Positions 34,521-43,523 of a DNA stretch of 64,000 nt are shown here, piece by piece (the stretch's first letter is position 1; each line of letters starts with the position of its first letter). Source of the stretch: Clostridia bacterium (lineage in GTDB: Bacteria; Bacillota; Clostridia; Oscillospirales; Acutalibacteraceae); the NCBI GenBank assembly GCA_017409475.1, contig JAFQSP010000003.1, positions 124,001-188,000 on the forward strand. Direction: 5' to 3'. The notes under the pieces are model-generated. The model made no database searches. It was not told the origin of the DNA and saw nothing but the letters and a program-made list of their open reading frames with translations. A program made the position numbers and the translations under genes.

Positions 34521-36212
34521 ATGTCAAAGACGGTTAATAAATCAAAATCGGATATTAAAGAAATTGTAATGAATGCAGCTAAAAAGGCTATGGCTGACGG
34601 AATTTTTTCTGCTGATGCCGAGTTGCCTTCGTTTAATGTCGAAACTCCTGCAGATAGACAGCACGGTGATTACGCAGTTAATGCCGCAATGGCATGGGCA
34701 AAGGCGCTCAGAATGCCGCCGGTAAAGATTGCAGCAACACTTCATGAGAGATTTGACCTTACCGATACCTATATTGAAAGATGCGAAATTGCAGGTCCGG
34801 GCTTTTTGAATTTTTATCTTAATGATAAGTATTATGCCGATATTCTTCTCAACATTGATGAAGAAGGAGACAATTACGGTCGCTCTGACTATGGCCAGAA
34901 AAAGCGTGTTCTTATCGAATTTGTTTCGGCTAACCCAACAGGACCGATGCATATAGGTAACGCACGTGGAGGCGCTATCGGCGACTGCTTGGCTTCGGTA
35001 ATGGATTTTGCAGGATACGAGGTCGCTCGTGAATTTTATGTCAATGATGCCGGAAACCAGATTGAGAAGTTTAAGGTTTCGCTCGAAGCAAGATATTTGC
35101 AGATTTTTGATTCAACAGTTGAAATTCCCGAGGATGCATATCTTGGAGACGATATTGTTGAGCATGCAAAGAATTTTGCCGCCATTCATGGTGATAAGTT
35201 TGTAAATGCTGATTCAGAGGAAAGAAAGCAGGCACTTTGCGATTTCGCCCTCCCGCTTAATATTCAGAAGCTTCACGACGACCTTAAAAAGTATAGAATT
35301 GAATTTGATAAATGGTTCCTCGAAAGCACACTTCACAATAACGGAGCCATCAATACCATCGTAAATACACTTACCGAAAAGGGACATACCTATGAGCAGG
35401 AAGGCGCAATTTGGTTCCGTTCAACCACGTTTGGCGAGGATAAAGACAGAGTTCTTGTCCGTGCAAACGGTGTACCGACATACGTTGTTCCAGATATTGC
35501 TTATCATTACAATAAACTTGAGGAACGCAAATTCGATATTGCTATTGATGTTCTCGGTGCCGACCATCATGGCTACGTTCCGCGTATGAGAGCTGCTCTC
35601 GAAGCACTCGGTGTTGATTCAACACGATTTGACGTTATTATTATGCAGATGGTTCGTCTTGTTAAAAACGGCGAAACATATAAGCTTTCAAAGCGTTCTG
35701 GAAAGGCAATTACACTCGAAACTTTGCTTGACGAAATCCCGATTGATGCAGCAAGATTTTTCTTTAATCTTCGCGAGCCGAACAGCCATCTTGAATTTGA
35801 CCTCGATTTAGCTATCGAGCAATCGTCAGAAAATCCGGTTTATTACGTTCAGTATGCCAATGCTCGAATTTGCAGCATTATGAAGAACATTGGCGAAACC
35901 GAAAATATTGACAAAATGCTTAAAAATGTCGACCTTACTCTACTTAAATTAAGCGAGGAAAGGGAACTCATACGTCTGCTTTCTACCCTTGACGAAGAGA
36001 TTATTTTATCGGCTAAAAAGTATGACCCGTCAAAGATTACCCGTTACTCATACGACGTTGCTACATTATTCCATAAGTTCTATAATGCTTGTCATGTCCG
36101 TTGCGATGACCGTGAGCTTATGAAGGCGCGTCTATTCCTCTGCAAATGCACAAAGCAGGTTATCTGCAACGTTCTTAACATGCTTAAAATCACTACTCCC
36201 GAAACAATGTGA
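34521..36212 (+). CDS. argS: Arginyl-tRNA synthetase
   Basis: This 563-residue class I synthetase charges tRNA-Arg. The HIGH-type motif is seen in NPTGPMHIGNARGG near 138-151, the KMSKS-type motif as KLSKRSGKA near 396, and the Arg-tRNA core GADHHGYVPRM near 350-360. The N-terminal additional domain and the C-terminal anticodon-binding helical domain (DALR) are both complete. It lies 7 bases after the DUF1934 gene, with AGAGAGG upstream. Confidence 0.96.
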   Translation: MSKTVNKSKSDIKEIVMNAAKKAMADGIFSADAELPSFNVETPADRQHGDYAVNAAMAWAKALRMPPVKIAATLHERFDLTDTYIERCEIAGPGFLNFYLNDKYYADILLNIDEEGDNYGRSDYGQKKRVLIEFVSANPTGPMHIGNARGGAIGDCLASVMDFAGYEVAREFYVNDAGNQIEKFKVSLEARYLQIFDSTVEIPEDAYLGDDIVEHAKNFAAIHGDKFVNADSEERKQALCDFALPLNIQKLHDDLKKYRIEFDKWFLESTLHNNGAINTIVNTLTEKGHTYEQEGAIWFRSTTFGEDKDRVLVRANGVPTYVVPDIAYHYNKLEERKFDIAIDVLGADHHGYVPRMRAALEALGVDSTRFDVIIMQMVRLVKNGETYKLSKRSGKAITLETLLDEIPIDAARFFFNLREPNSHLEFDLDLAIEQSSENPVYYVQYANARICSIMKNIGETENIDKMLKNVDLTLLKLSEERELIRLLSTLDEEIILSAKKYDPSKITRYSYDVATLFHKFYNACHVRCDDRELMKARLFLCKCTKQVICNVLNMLKITTPETM

Positions 36213-36222
36213 GGTGTAGGCA

Positions 36223-36642
36223 TTGATAATTATGTCGGCTGATTTAGGATTAGCTCGTACGGGAATAGCCGTTTGTGATAAGGGCGAAACACTCGCTTTT
36301 CCTAAGGAGGTTATTTTCGAAAAAAATGAAGAACGCCTGGTTGATAAAATCATTAGTGTAGCAAAGGAAAATATGGTCGAGCTGATTGTAGTCGGACTGC
36401 CGAAAAACATGGATGGAAGTCAGGGCTACCGCTGTGACGAATGCCGCCATACTGCAAGGATGATTGAGGAAAAGTCAGGGATAAAGGTTGATTTTTGGGA
36501 CGAAAGATGCACTACGATTATTGCCGCATCTAATCTTAATGATACCAACGTTCGAGGAAAAAAGAGAAAGCAGGTAATTGACAGCGCTGCTGCTACAATT
36601 ATTTTGCAGGATTACCTTAATTACAGAAAAAACAGTAAATAA
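36223..36642 (+). CDS. ruvX: Holliday junction resolvase-like/pre-16S rRNA nuclease
   Basis: This 139-residue RNase H-fold protein of the YqgF/RuvX family acts in 16S rRNA 5'-end maturation. The first catalytic Asp is in SADLGLARTGIAV, followed by VGLPKNMDGS and DERCTT; a final D in KQVIDSAAA completes the site. TTG at 36223 is placed correctly for GAGGTG; an ATG three codons later is an alternative. It ends the murI operon. Confidence 0.92.
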   Translation: MIIMSADLGLARTGIAVCDKGETLAFPKEVIFEKNEERLVDKIISVAKENMVELIVVGLPKNMDGSQGYRCDECRHTARMIEEKSGIKVDFWDERCTTIIAASNLNDTNVRGKKRKQVIDSAAATIILQDYLNYRKNSK

Positions 36643-36643
36643 T

Positions 36644-36697
36644 AAAAACCCGAAAAGAATTTACGATTATTGGCATCGCTATCTTTTCGGGTTTTAT
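36644..36697. terminator. Bidirectional terminator between ruvX and the DUF1836 gene
   Basis: TAAAACCCGAAAAGA-type arms pair over about 14 bases around a 23-base loop, ending in T-rich tails on both strands. It serves the convergent genes at 36642 and 36704. Confidence 0.82.
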
Positions 36698-36703
36698 TTT
36701 AGG

Positions 36704-37264
36704 TTAAATTATTTCATCTATAAGTTTATCAACCTTTTTCTTTACGGTTGAGCTGATATAGGCCATGAGCATAATTGTCAGTCCTTTATGAAGCCTCTCC
36801 TTTGCTAACATTGACGGCATTTTATATTCGCCGAGCAATTTGAGCACATATGCAGGAACATTATCGGGTGTGAAATTTATTCTTCTGTCAATGTCGATAA
36901 TTGCAGTACACAGGATATGATAAAGGTCTTGCTCCTCGATAATATCATCGCTTGATTCAGCCGATTTGTTACAAACGAAATTCAGCAAATCATCGATTTT
37001 TTCTAACTGAATTGTATCACGCAGAATGTTGATAATAAGAATGCGTGAAAATGATGCTTCCTCATATTTTTTGCTGTTTGTTACTTTTATCCAACCGCGT
37101 TTAACCCAATTTTGAACTGTTGAAGCGGGGAGACCGGAAATTGACGTAACTTGTGAAAGGCTGAGCCCCTTTGCCGCCGAAAAAAGCACGTCAATATTAG
37201 AAAACATCATGGATGTTTCGTTATTCAAGGGCAAGTTAGTCCCTGGTATATATTTTGCAGACAT
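36704..37264 (-). CDS. DUF1836 family MerR-like regulator
   Basis: This 186-residue protein has an N-terminal MerR-like helix-turn-helix (GLSLSQVTSISGLPASTVQNWV split over about 31-54, then KRGWIKV). It has a helical C-terminal domain typical of DUF1836. The family's regulatory targets are not established. The ATG at 37264 is chosen because AGGAG precedes it, rather than a start 21 bases upstream. A perfect 12-base palindrome lies just upstream of the ribosome binding site. Confidence 0.83.
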   Translation of the reverse strand: MSAKYIPGTNLPLNNETSMMFSNIDVLFSAAKGLSLSQVTSISGLPASTVQNWVKRGWIKVTNSKKYEEASFSRILIINILRDTIQLEKIDDLLNFVCNKSAESSDDIIEEQDLYHILCTAIIDIDRRINFTPDNVPAYVLKLLGEYKMPSMLAKERLHKGLTIMLMAYISSTVKKKVDKLIDEII

Positions 37265-37279
37265 ATAATCTCTCCTCAG

Positions 37280-37291
37280 GTTCATTTGAAC
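37280..37291. promoter_or_regulatory. Perfect 12-base palindrome in the DUF1836 leader
   Basis: GTTCATTTGAAC reads as GTTCAAATGAAC on the other strand: GTTCA and TGAAC arms with a two-base centre. It lies 16 bases before the ATG. It could be the binding site of the encoded regulator. Confidence 0.4.
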
Positions 37292-37390
37292 TTATTTTAA
37301 ATTATTATGATTTTATCACATCATTTTATGAATTGGAATAACTTTTGATAATTTTTTTCACAAATTTTAAATAATAAATTTATTTTTCTC

Positions 37391-37419
37391 TTTAAATTTA
37401 TATTTATTTTTGATATAAT
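37391..37419 (+). promoter_or_regulatory. Candidate promoter of the hydrolase-murF-ddl-pcrA operon
   Basis: A perfect TATAAT lies 32 bases before the first start codon, with a weaker TTTAAA 17 bases upstream of it. Confidence 0.5.
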
Positions 37420-37451
37420 ATATTGATTTTAAATAAAGGAAGATGTTTTGA

Positions 37452-38213
37452 TTGAAGCTTTTGATTGATGGTATCAACATAAATTATAACGATGTCGGTG
37501 AGGGTACACCTGTTTTAATGCTTCACGGATGGGGTTCTTCGTGCGATGCATATAATCTTATGACAAAGGCGTTTTGCGATAAATTCCGTATGATTTCGCT
37601 TGACTTTCCCGGCTTTGGAAAAAGTGATATGATTAACGAGCCGTGGGATGTCGAAAGATATTGCATGATTACGCTTGAATTTATTAAACAGCTTGGACTA
37701 AAGGACTATATCATCATCGGTCATTCCTTTGGCGGTCGAGTAATCATAAAGCTTTCGGGTACAGGTCGAATTAAACCGAAAAAGATTGTTTTAATCGACA
37801 GTGCTGGTGTTTTACCAAAGCGTTCGTTGAAATCAAAAATAAAGGTTGCATCGTTTAAGACAGTAAAATGGTTTTTACAATTACCCGTTATTCGCAACAA
37901 TTCCGAGAATGCTCTTAATAAGGCGCGTGGCTATTTCGGCTCGGCTGATTACAACAGTGCTCCGCCCGTACTTCGTCAAACCTTGGTAAAGGTCGTAAAC
38001 GAGGATTTGGTGCCTTATATGGATAAAATTACGGCACCTACCTTGCTCATTTGGGGCGAAAACGATACGGCTACACCGCTTCGTGATGCTCATATTATGG
38101 AGAGCAAAATCAAGGATTCGGGACTTTGTGTAATCAAAGGAGTCGGACATTTTTCGTTTGTTGAAAGACCCTACGAGGTCCATGCTATACTAAACAGTTT
38201 CTTTGGAGGCTAA
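37452..38213 (+). CDS. Alpha/beta-fold hydrolase
   Basis: This 253-residue cytosolic protein has LHGWGSS (oxyanion region) near 24-30, DFPGFGKS, the nucleophile elbow GHSFGGR near 94-100, an Asp in WGENDTATP and the His in GVGHFSFVERP near 236. The triad is complete. The reaction could be ester or amide hydrolysis. It starts at TTG with AAGGAAG upstream and precedes the MurF-like gene by 4 bases, a pairing I recall in other Clostridia, so a cell-wall-related role is possible. Confidence 0.88.
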   Translation: MKLLIDGININYNDVGEGTPVLMLHGWGSSCDAYNLMTKAFCDKFRMISLDFPGFGKSDMINEPWDVERYCMITLEFIKQLGLKDYIIIGHSFGGRVIIKLSGTGRIKPKKIVLIDSAGVLPKRSLKSKIKVASFKTVKWFLQLPVIRNNSENALNKARGYFGSADYNSAPPVLRQTLVKVVNEDLVPYMDKITAPTLLIWGENDTATPLRDAHIMESKIKDSGLCVIKGVGHFSFVERPYEVHAILNSFFGG

Positions 38214-38217
38214 GTAA

Positions 38218-39777
38218 ATGCTTGAACTGATTTCAATCATAATTCCGGCAGTTGCAGGAATGTTTGCGCTGACACGACAGCTTCACATGCTGCAGCAAAA
38301 TTCGTATTATAATTCACGCTATCTTTCATGGGCAAAGGAGAATTTCGGGTTCAAAACGATTTTTTCGTTCTTTTTGTTCGTGATTTCGTGTTCGTTTATT
38401 AGCGTTGATTGGTTTGTACTTTCTATTGTCTCAGTACTTGCGCTGATTAAGATTATGCACACCTTTTCATTTCAAAAAAAAGCGATCAAACCGCTTGTAT
38501 TTACCGCAAGGGTAAAGAGAATGTATGTTACGGCAGGAATTATTTTTGCGTCATTGTGCGTATGCGCGTTCCTGTTTGAAAATGTTGCAAGCTATCTGCT
38601 CATAGCCGTTCTTGTGCTTTTCTATTTCCCGGGCATAGTTGCTGTTTCGGTCAATTTGATTAATGCACCTATTGAGAATCTCGTTAAGTTGTGGTATATC
38701 GACGACGCAAAGAAAAAGCTTCGTTCGCTTGATGAGATTAAAATAATCGGAATTACAGGAAGCTACGGAAAGACGAGCACAAAGCATATCTTAGCACGAA
38801 TTTTAAACGAAAAATACAACGTTTGCTTTACTCCGGGTAGTTTTAACACCCCTATGGGAGTAGTTAGAACAATCAGGGAATATATGAAGCCGCAAACCGA
38901 GATTTTCGTTTGCGAAATGGGAGCAAAAAATGTTGGTGATATTGACGAAATATGCCGAATTGTAAAGCCTGATATTGCTATGATAACTTCAGTCGGTCCA
39001 CAGCATCTCAATACATTTAAATCGATTGAAAATATTATTAAGACAAAGTTTGAGCTTGCCGATTCGGTAAAGAAAAAGGGTGGCAAGGTTTATCTTTCAA
39101 CCGATAATAGTTACATTAGCGAAAAGAGCGCCGAATATGATTCGGTGACATACGGTACCAATTTAGGTAGCAGTTACAGAGCTGAAAATATTACCTGCGG
39201 ACCTACGGGAACTAAATTTGACGTTGTTTATAACGATAATCGATTTACTTTATCTACAAAGCTGCTTGGAATGCACAATGTTATTAATATTACGGGTGCA
39301 GTTGCGATTGCGCTTGAACTCGGGATTTCGGAACGTGATATAATTTTCGCCGTCTCAAAGCTTGAACAAACCGAGCATAGATTACAGCTGAAACCCTTTA
39401 TAAAAGGTGCAACACTCATCGATGACGCGTATAACGCCAATCCCGAGGGCTGTATGGAAGCGGTTAGGGTTCTTGGCTCGTTTGACGGAATGAAAAAGGT
39501 AATTGTTACTCCCGGCTTGGTCGAGCTTGGCGAGAGGGAATATCAGTGTAACTATGATTTAGGGCTTGAATGTACAAAATATTGCGACGAAATCATTCTC
39601 GTTGGAAAAGAAAGGTCAAAGCCGATGATCGATGCGATTGCTACAACCGATTTTGACAAAAATCATGTTCACGTTGTCGCATCTTTCAAGGATGCGGTTG
39701 CAATTATGCAGAATATGCTTGATTCAAATTACGCTGTATTATTCGAAAACGATTTACCTGATAATTATGCAAAATAA
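38218..39777 (+). CDS. murF: MurF-like Mur ligase with N-terminal membrane domain
   Basis: This 519-residue protein has an N-terminal region of about 160 residues with about five hydrophobic helices (near 1-20, 46-64, 66-82, 101-120, 124-146). A Mur ligase follows, with ATP loop GITGSYGKTSTKH near 178, CEMGAKNVGDI and the C-terminal DDAYNANPEG near 401, the typical MurF motif. It should add D-Ala-D-Ala to UDP-MurNAc-tripeptide, and ddl, which makes the dipeptide, is the next gene. Ordinary MurF is soluble and about 450 residues, with a UDP-binding N-terminal domain in this position; here that domain is replaced by a membrane part. The identification of the substrate is therefore less certain. 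Confidence 0.82.
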   Translation: MLELISIIIPAVAGMFALTRQLHMLQQNSYYNSRYLSWAKENFGFKTIFSFFLFVISCSFISVDWFVLSIVSVLALIKIMHTFSFQKKAIKPLVFTARVKRMYVTAGIIFASLCVCAFLFENVASYLLIAVLVLFYFPGIVAVSVNLINAPIENLVKLWYIDDAKKKLRSLDEIKIIGITGSYGKTSTKHILARILNEKYNVCFTPGSFNTPMGVVRTIREYMKPQTEIFVCEMGAKNVGDIDEICRIVKPDIAMITSVGPQHLNTFKSIENIIKTKFELADSVKKKGGKVYLSTDNSYISEKSAEYDSVTYGTNLGSSYRAENITCGPTGTKFDVVYNDNRFTLSTKLLGMHNVINITGAVAIALELGISERDIIFAVSKLEQTEHRLQLKPFIKGATLIDDAYNANPEGCMEAVRVLGSFDGMKKVIVTPGLVELGEREYQCNYDLGLECTKYCDEIILVGKERSKPMIDAIATTDFDKNHVHVVASFKDAVAIMQNMLDSNYAVLFENDLPDNYAK

Positions 39778-39795
39778 GAAAAGGGGCTATATAAA

Positions 39796-40992
39796 ATGAA
39801 AACAAAAGTTGCTGTATTTTTTGGCGGAGTTTCGGTTGAACACGAGGTGTCGATAATTTCCGCTGTTCAGGCCATGCACAGTATGGATAAGGAAAAATAC
39901 GAGATCATCCCGATTTATATTACAAAAGACGGAGTTATGCTTTACGGAGAAAAATTGGGCGATATCGAAACCTTCCGCAGACCGTCACTCGAAACCCTTA
40001 AAAATGAGTTTGAGGATGTTATGATTACCCGTGACGGTGAATCGGCTTGCATTTATTCTAAAAAAGGTGGTTTCGGTCGCAGAAAGCCGATTAATTCATT
40101 TGATATTGCATTCCCGATTGTTCATGGAACAAATGTTGAGGACGGAGCTCTTTCGGGTTGGTTCGAGCTTTTGGGTGTTCCTTATGTTGGCTGTGATATT
40201 TTATCAGCCGCTGTTGGAATGGATAAGGCAGTATTCAAGGACGTTTTGAGTGCTGCTGGTATTCCTGTTTTACCTTACGTTACATTTTTCGGCAAGGAGT
40301 GGGCTACCGATAAGGATAATATTATAGAAAAAATTGAGTCAGCTTTTAGCTATCCTGTAATTGTAAAGCCTGCTAATCTCGGTTCGTCGGTCGGAATCAG
40401 CAAGGCAAAGGACAGACGTTCACTTGAAGAAGCGGTTGACCTTGCAACCTCATTTGCACAAAAAATACTTGTGGAGCGCGCAGTTACCTCGCTTAGAGAA
40501 ATCAACTGCTCGGTGCTGGGTGATATGGACGAATGTAAAGCTTCAGAGTGCGAAGAACCCGTTATGACAGGGGATATTCTTTCATACAAGGATAAGTATA
40601 TCAGCGACTCCTCATCGTCAAAGGGAATGCAGACCTTGAAGCGAAAGCTTCCCGCTGAAATTTCAGAAGAAAAGGCGAAAGAAATCAAGGATTGGGCTTG
40701 TAATGCATTTAAGGCGGTTGGCTGCAACGGTGTAGTTCGTATCGACTTTTTACTTGATACCGCTGATAATGATAGGGTATACGTTAACGAAGCAAATACA
40801 ATTCCCGGTTCACTTGCCTTTTATCTTTGGGAGGCAACGGGTAAAAAGTATAAGGAACTTCTTGACGATATGATTAGCCTCGGCTTCAAGAGAGATAGAG
40901 CTAAAAAGCAACTCATGTTTACTTATGATACCAACATTCTTGATGGTGTTGGTTCATTCGGTTCAAAGGGGTTAAAGGGCTCAAAATTTTAA
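39796..40992 (+). CDS. ddl: D-alanine-D-alanine ligase
   Basis: This 398-residue ATP-grasp enzyme joins two D-Ala for peptidoglycan. Motifs include VFFGGVSVEHEVSIIS at the N-terminus, FPIVHGTNVEDG, PYVGCD, PVIVKPANLGSSVGISKA near 190-207 and VNEANTIPGS near 327. The N-terminal and C-terminal parts are somewhat longer than the usual 310-370 residues, with a short extra tail after 370. It lies 18 bases after the MurF-like gene. Confidence 0.94.
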   Translation: MKTKVAVFFGGVSVEHEVSIISAVQAMHSMDKEKYEIIPIYITKDGVMLYGEKLGDIETFRRPSLETLKNEFEDVMITRDGESACIYSKKGGFGRRKPINSFDIAFPIVHGTNVEDGALSGWFELLGVPYVGCDILSAAVGMDKAVFKDVLSAAGIPVLPYVTFFGKEWATDKDNIIEKIESAFSYPVIVKPANLGSSVGISKAKDRRSLEEAVDLATSFAQKILVERAVTSLREINCSVLGDMDECKASECEEPVMTGDILSYKDKYISDSSSSKGMQTLKRKLPAEISEEKAKEIKDWACNAFKAVGCNGVVRIDFLLDTADNDRVYVNEANTIPGSLAFYLWEATGKKYKELLDDMISLGFKRDRAKKQLMFTYDTNILDGVGSFGSKGLKGSKF

Positions 40993-41008
40993 TTGGTAGT
41001 GAATTTAT

Positions 41009-42175
41009 ATGACAAAATTACTTATCAATCTTTTTGTAAAAAACAGCGATGATGTTAAGGATAAAAATGTTCGTAAAAGCTACGGTAATTTAGGCGGCTT
41101 GGTTGGAATTGCCTGTAATTTGATTTTGTTTACAATAAAGCTTGTTGCAGGTGTTCTTTCGGGAAGTATTGCTATTACAGCTGATGCTTTTAACAATCTT
41201 TCGGATATGGGTTCGTCGATTGTAACTCTGCTTGGATTTAAGCTTGCGTCAAAATCGCCGGATAAGGACCACCCATTTGGCCATGGCCGAATGGAGTATA
41301 TGTCGGCATTTATCGTTTCGGTTGTAATTATTGTTGTCGGCTTTGAGTTGCTTACATCGTCTATCGAAAAGATATTTAGCCCCGAGGATATTTACGTAAA
41401 TACAGTTACTGTTATTGTACTTGTGCTGTCGATAATTGTTAAGTTTTGGCTTGGTATTTTTAATAATAAGCTTGGTGAAATAATCAATTCAACTGCACTT
41501 AAAGCGACTGCAAAGGACTCAATAAACGACGTTGTTGCTACATCTGCAGTTTTACTTACATCGCTTATCAGTATGGCTTTTGGACTCAATTTAGACGGAT
41601 ATGTCGGTGTTCTTGTAGCGATATTTATTATGTATGGCGGCTTTTCTACTGCAAAAGAAATGCTTAGCCCGCTTTTAGGCACACAACCTGAGCCTGAACT
41701 TGTAAGCGAGATTAAATCCGCTGTTTTAGAGAATGAAGCGTTCGTTGGAATGCACGATTTGATTATTCACGATTACGGTCCCGGTCGATGCTTTGCATCC
41801 CTTCATGTCGAGGTGCCTGATACGGTTGATGTTATAAGCTGCCACGAAACAATCGACGCTTGCGAGAAGGATGTTATAGAAAAAACTGGTGTAGAGCTTG
41901 TTATACATATGGACCCGATAGCCACTGAATGCGAAAAGAGAAATGCTATTGCTGCTGTCTTAAATGAGATTTTACCCATGATTGATAGCCGTTTACATTA
42001 TCATGATTTGAGAATCGTTGACGGAGAAAAAAGGGTAAATATAATTTTTGATATTGTTAAACCGTATGAGGTCGAAATAAGTGACCGTGAAATGATTGAC
42101 TCAATTCAGGCTAAGCTCAGCGAAATTGACAGCACCTTTGTCTGTGTGATAAACATTGATAGGGAATATTTATAA
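41009..42175 (+). CDS. Cation diffusion facilitator transporter
   Basis: This 388-residue inner-membrane protein has about six transmembrane helices. The metal site is seen as the D/N residues in ADAFNNLSDMGSS near 60-72 and the motif HPFGHGRMEY near 90-99. A second metal motif, KDSINDVVATSAV, lies near 171-183. The cytoplasmic C-terminal domain (from about 220) has HDLIIHDYGPG and a tandem extension, longer than usual. The metal (zinc, manganese or iron) cannot be told. It is part of the hydrolase-to-pcrA operon. Confidence 0.9.
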   Translation: MTKLLINLFVKNSDDVKDKNVRKSYGNLGGLVGIACNLILFTIKLVAGVLSGSIAITADAFNNLSDMGSSIVTLLGFKLASKSPDKDHPFGHGRMEYMSAFIVSVVIIVVGFELLTSSIEKIFSPEDIYVNTVTVIVLVLSIIVKFWLGIFNNKLGEIINSTALKATAKDSINDVVATSAVLLTSLISMAFGLNLDGYVGVLVAIFIMYGGFSTAKEMLSPLLGTQPEPELVSEIKSAVLENEAFVGMHDLIIHDYGPGRCFASLHVEVPDTVDVISCHETIDACEKDVIEKTGVELVIHMDPIATECEKRNAIAAVLNEILPMIDSRLHYHDLRIVDGEKRVNIIFDIVKPYEVEISDREMIDSIQAKLSEIDSTFVCVINIDREYL

Positions 42176-42193
42176 ACACGTGAGGTTAATATT

Positions 42194-43516
42194 ATGCCGC
42201 TTATAGATTTAAATAATAAACGTGACGAAAACAAGCTTTGTGAAAATCCCGACAAGGGTTGGTATATTCATTTTTACGATAATCAGCTTTTAAATTACGG
42301 CTACAAGCTTAGTGAAGATGATATGCTCGAGGATTTTCCGTTCCTTGACCATATTTATATGCGACTTGCGTGGGCTTTTCTCGAACCGAAAGAGAACGAA
42401 TTTAATTGGGAAATTATTGACAAGATTATTAGACGTTACGAGGGTAAATATCGCTTTGCCTTCCGCATAACCTGTAAGGAAACCGATGACAATTTACCCT
42501 ATGCAACGCCGAAATGGGTTTTTGATTCAGGCGCAGAGGGACGAATGGTTAACGGCTATTTTGAGCCCGAATACAGCGACAAAATCTTTCTCGAAAAGCT
42601 TGATAAATTTCACAAGGCTTTTGCCGAAAGATATGACAAAAGAGATGATATTGTTTACATAGATATCGGTAGCTACGGCGATTGGGGTGAGGGGCATTGC
42701 TGTTGTTCAAGTAACAAGGATTGGCCCTTTGAAACATTAAAAGAGCATATTGATATATATTTGCGTAACTATACAACCCAGCTTGCCGTGAGCGACGATA
42801 TTATAGGTAGCCGAGTTGATACTGAATGCAACGATAAACTGCTTAATTATATAATTGATAATAATATTACCATTCGTGATGATGGCGTCAGCGTTAAATG
42901 GTTTGCTATGAAATACGGGTTTGATACATTGCGTTCGGGCGAAATTTTTGACCGAGCATGGCGTCATTTCCCTACAATTTTGGAGCTCGAGCATTATGGT
43001 ACTGCAAAAAAAGAAGGCGTTTATAATGACGGTTGGCCTTTCTTAGCCGCTTGTGAAGGGGCTCACGCTACTTATGCCGGATTCCATGGATTTCCGAGAC
43101 AATGGTTGAGTGAAAACGAGCAACTTGCCGTTATAATGGGCAATAAGCTCGGATACTGGTATTGTCTCAATGCAATTAAGATTGATGATAAAATAAGTAG
43201 CGGCAACTTTAATATAAAATGCTTTTTTGAAAATATCGGTTCGGCACCTGCTTATAAAAAGTTTGATTTACAATTCAAGCTTGTCGGTGAAAATGGCGAG
43301 TATGAAAGAACGGCGTCTAATTTTGATAACCGCTTATTCATGCCTCATACAATTACCGTTTGCGATTATAATCTTGATTTTGGTAAGGTTGAAAAGGGTA
43401 ACTATATATTAAAGATGTCGATGTTTTTAGGAGATATACCAATTAAATTAGCCATTTCGGACGATATTATCGACCAAAATGGCTATATAAAGCTATGTGA
43501 TATTGAAATTAAGTGA
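42194..43516 (+). CDS. Glycosidase-like TIM-barrel protein with DUF4832-like C-terminus
   Basis: This 440-residue protein without a signal peptide has the layout of GH-A-type proteins. An opening ENPDKGWYIHFYDN is followed by MRLAWAFLEPKENEFNWE (near 57-74), which resembles the beta-galactosidase-like RxxWxxxEPxEGxYxW motif. IDIGSYGDWGEGH (near 156-168) is a candidate catalytic Glu region. The C-terminal 110 residues are a beta-sandwich as in DUF4832. The substrate is unknown. It lies between a CDF transporter and pcrA in the operon, which gives no clue to its role. Confidence 0.65.
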   Translation: MPLIDLNNKRDENKLCENPDKGWYIHFYDNQLLNYGYKLSEDDMLEDFPFLDHIYMRLAWAFLEPKENEFNWEIIDKIIRRYEGKYRFAFRITCKETDDNLPYATPKWVFDSGAEGRMVNGYFEPEYSDKIFLEKLDKFHKAFAERYDKRDDIVYIDIGSYGDWGEGHCCCSSNKDWPFETLKEHIDIYLRNYTTQLAVSDDIIGSRVDTECNDKLLNYIIDNNITIRDDGVSVKWFAMKYGFDTLRSGEIFDRAWRHFPTILELEHYGTAKKEGVYNDGWPFLAACEGAHATYAGFHGFPRQWLSENEQLAVIMGNKLGYWYCLNAIKIDDKISSGNFNIKCFFENIGSAPAYKKFDLQFKLVGENGEYERTASNFDNRLFMPHTITVCDYNLDFGKVEKGNYILKMSMFLGDIPIKLAISDDIIDQNGYIKLCDIEIK

Positions 43517-43523
43517 GTAAAAA

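Noticed and set aside
34542..34952. 136-codon open frame antisense to argS
   Set aside because: It is a shadow of argS with an unlikely composition and no start signal.
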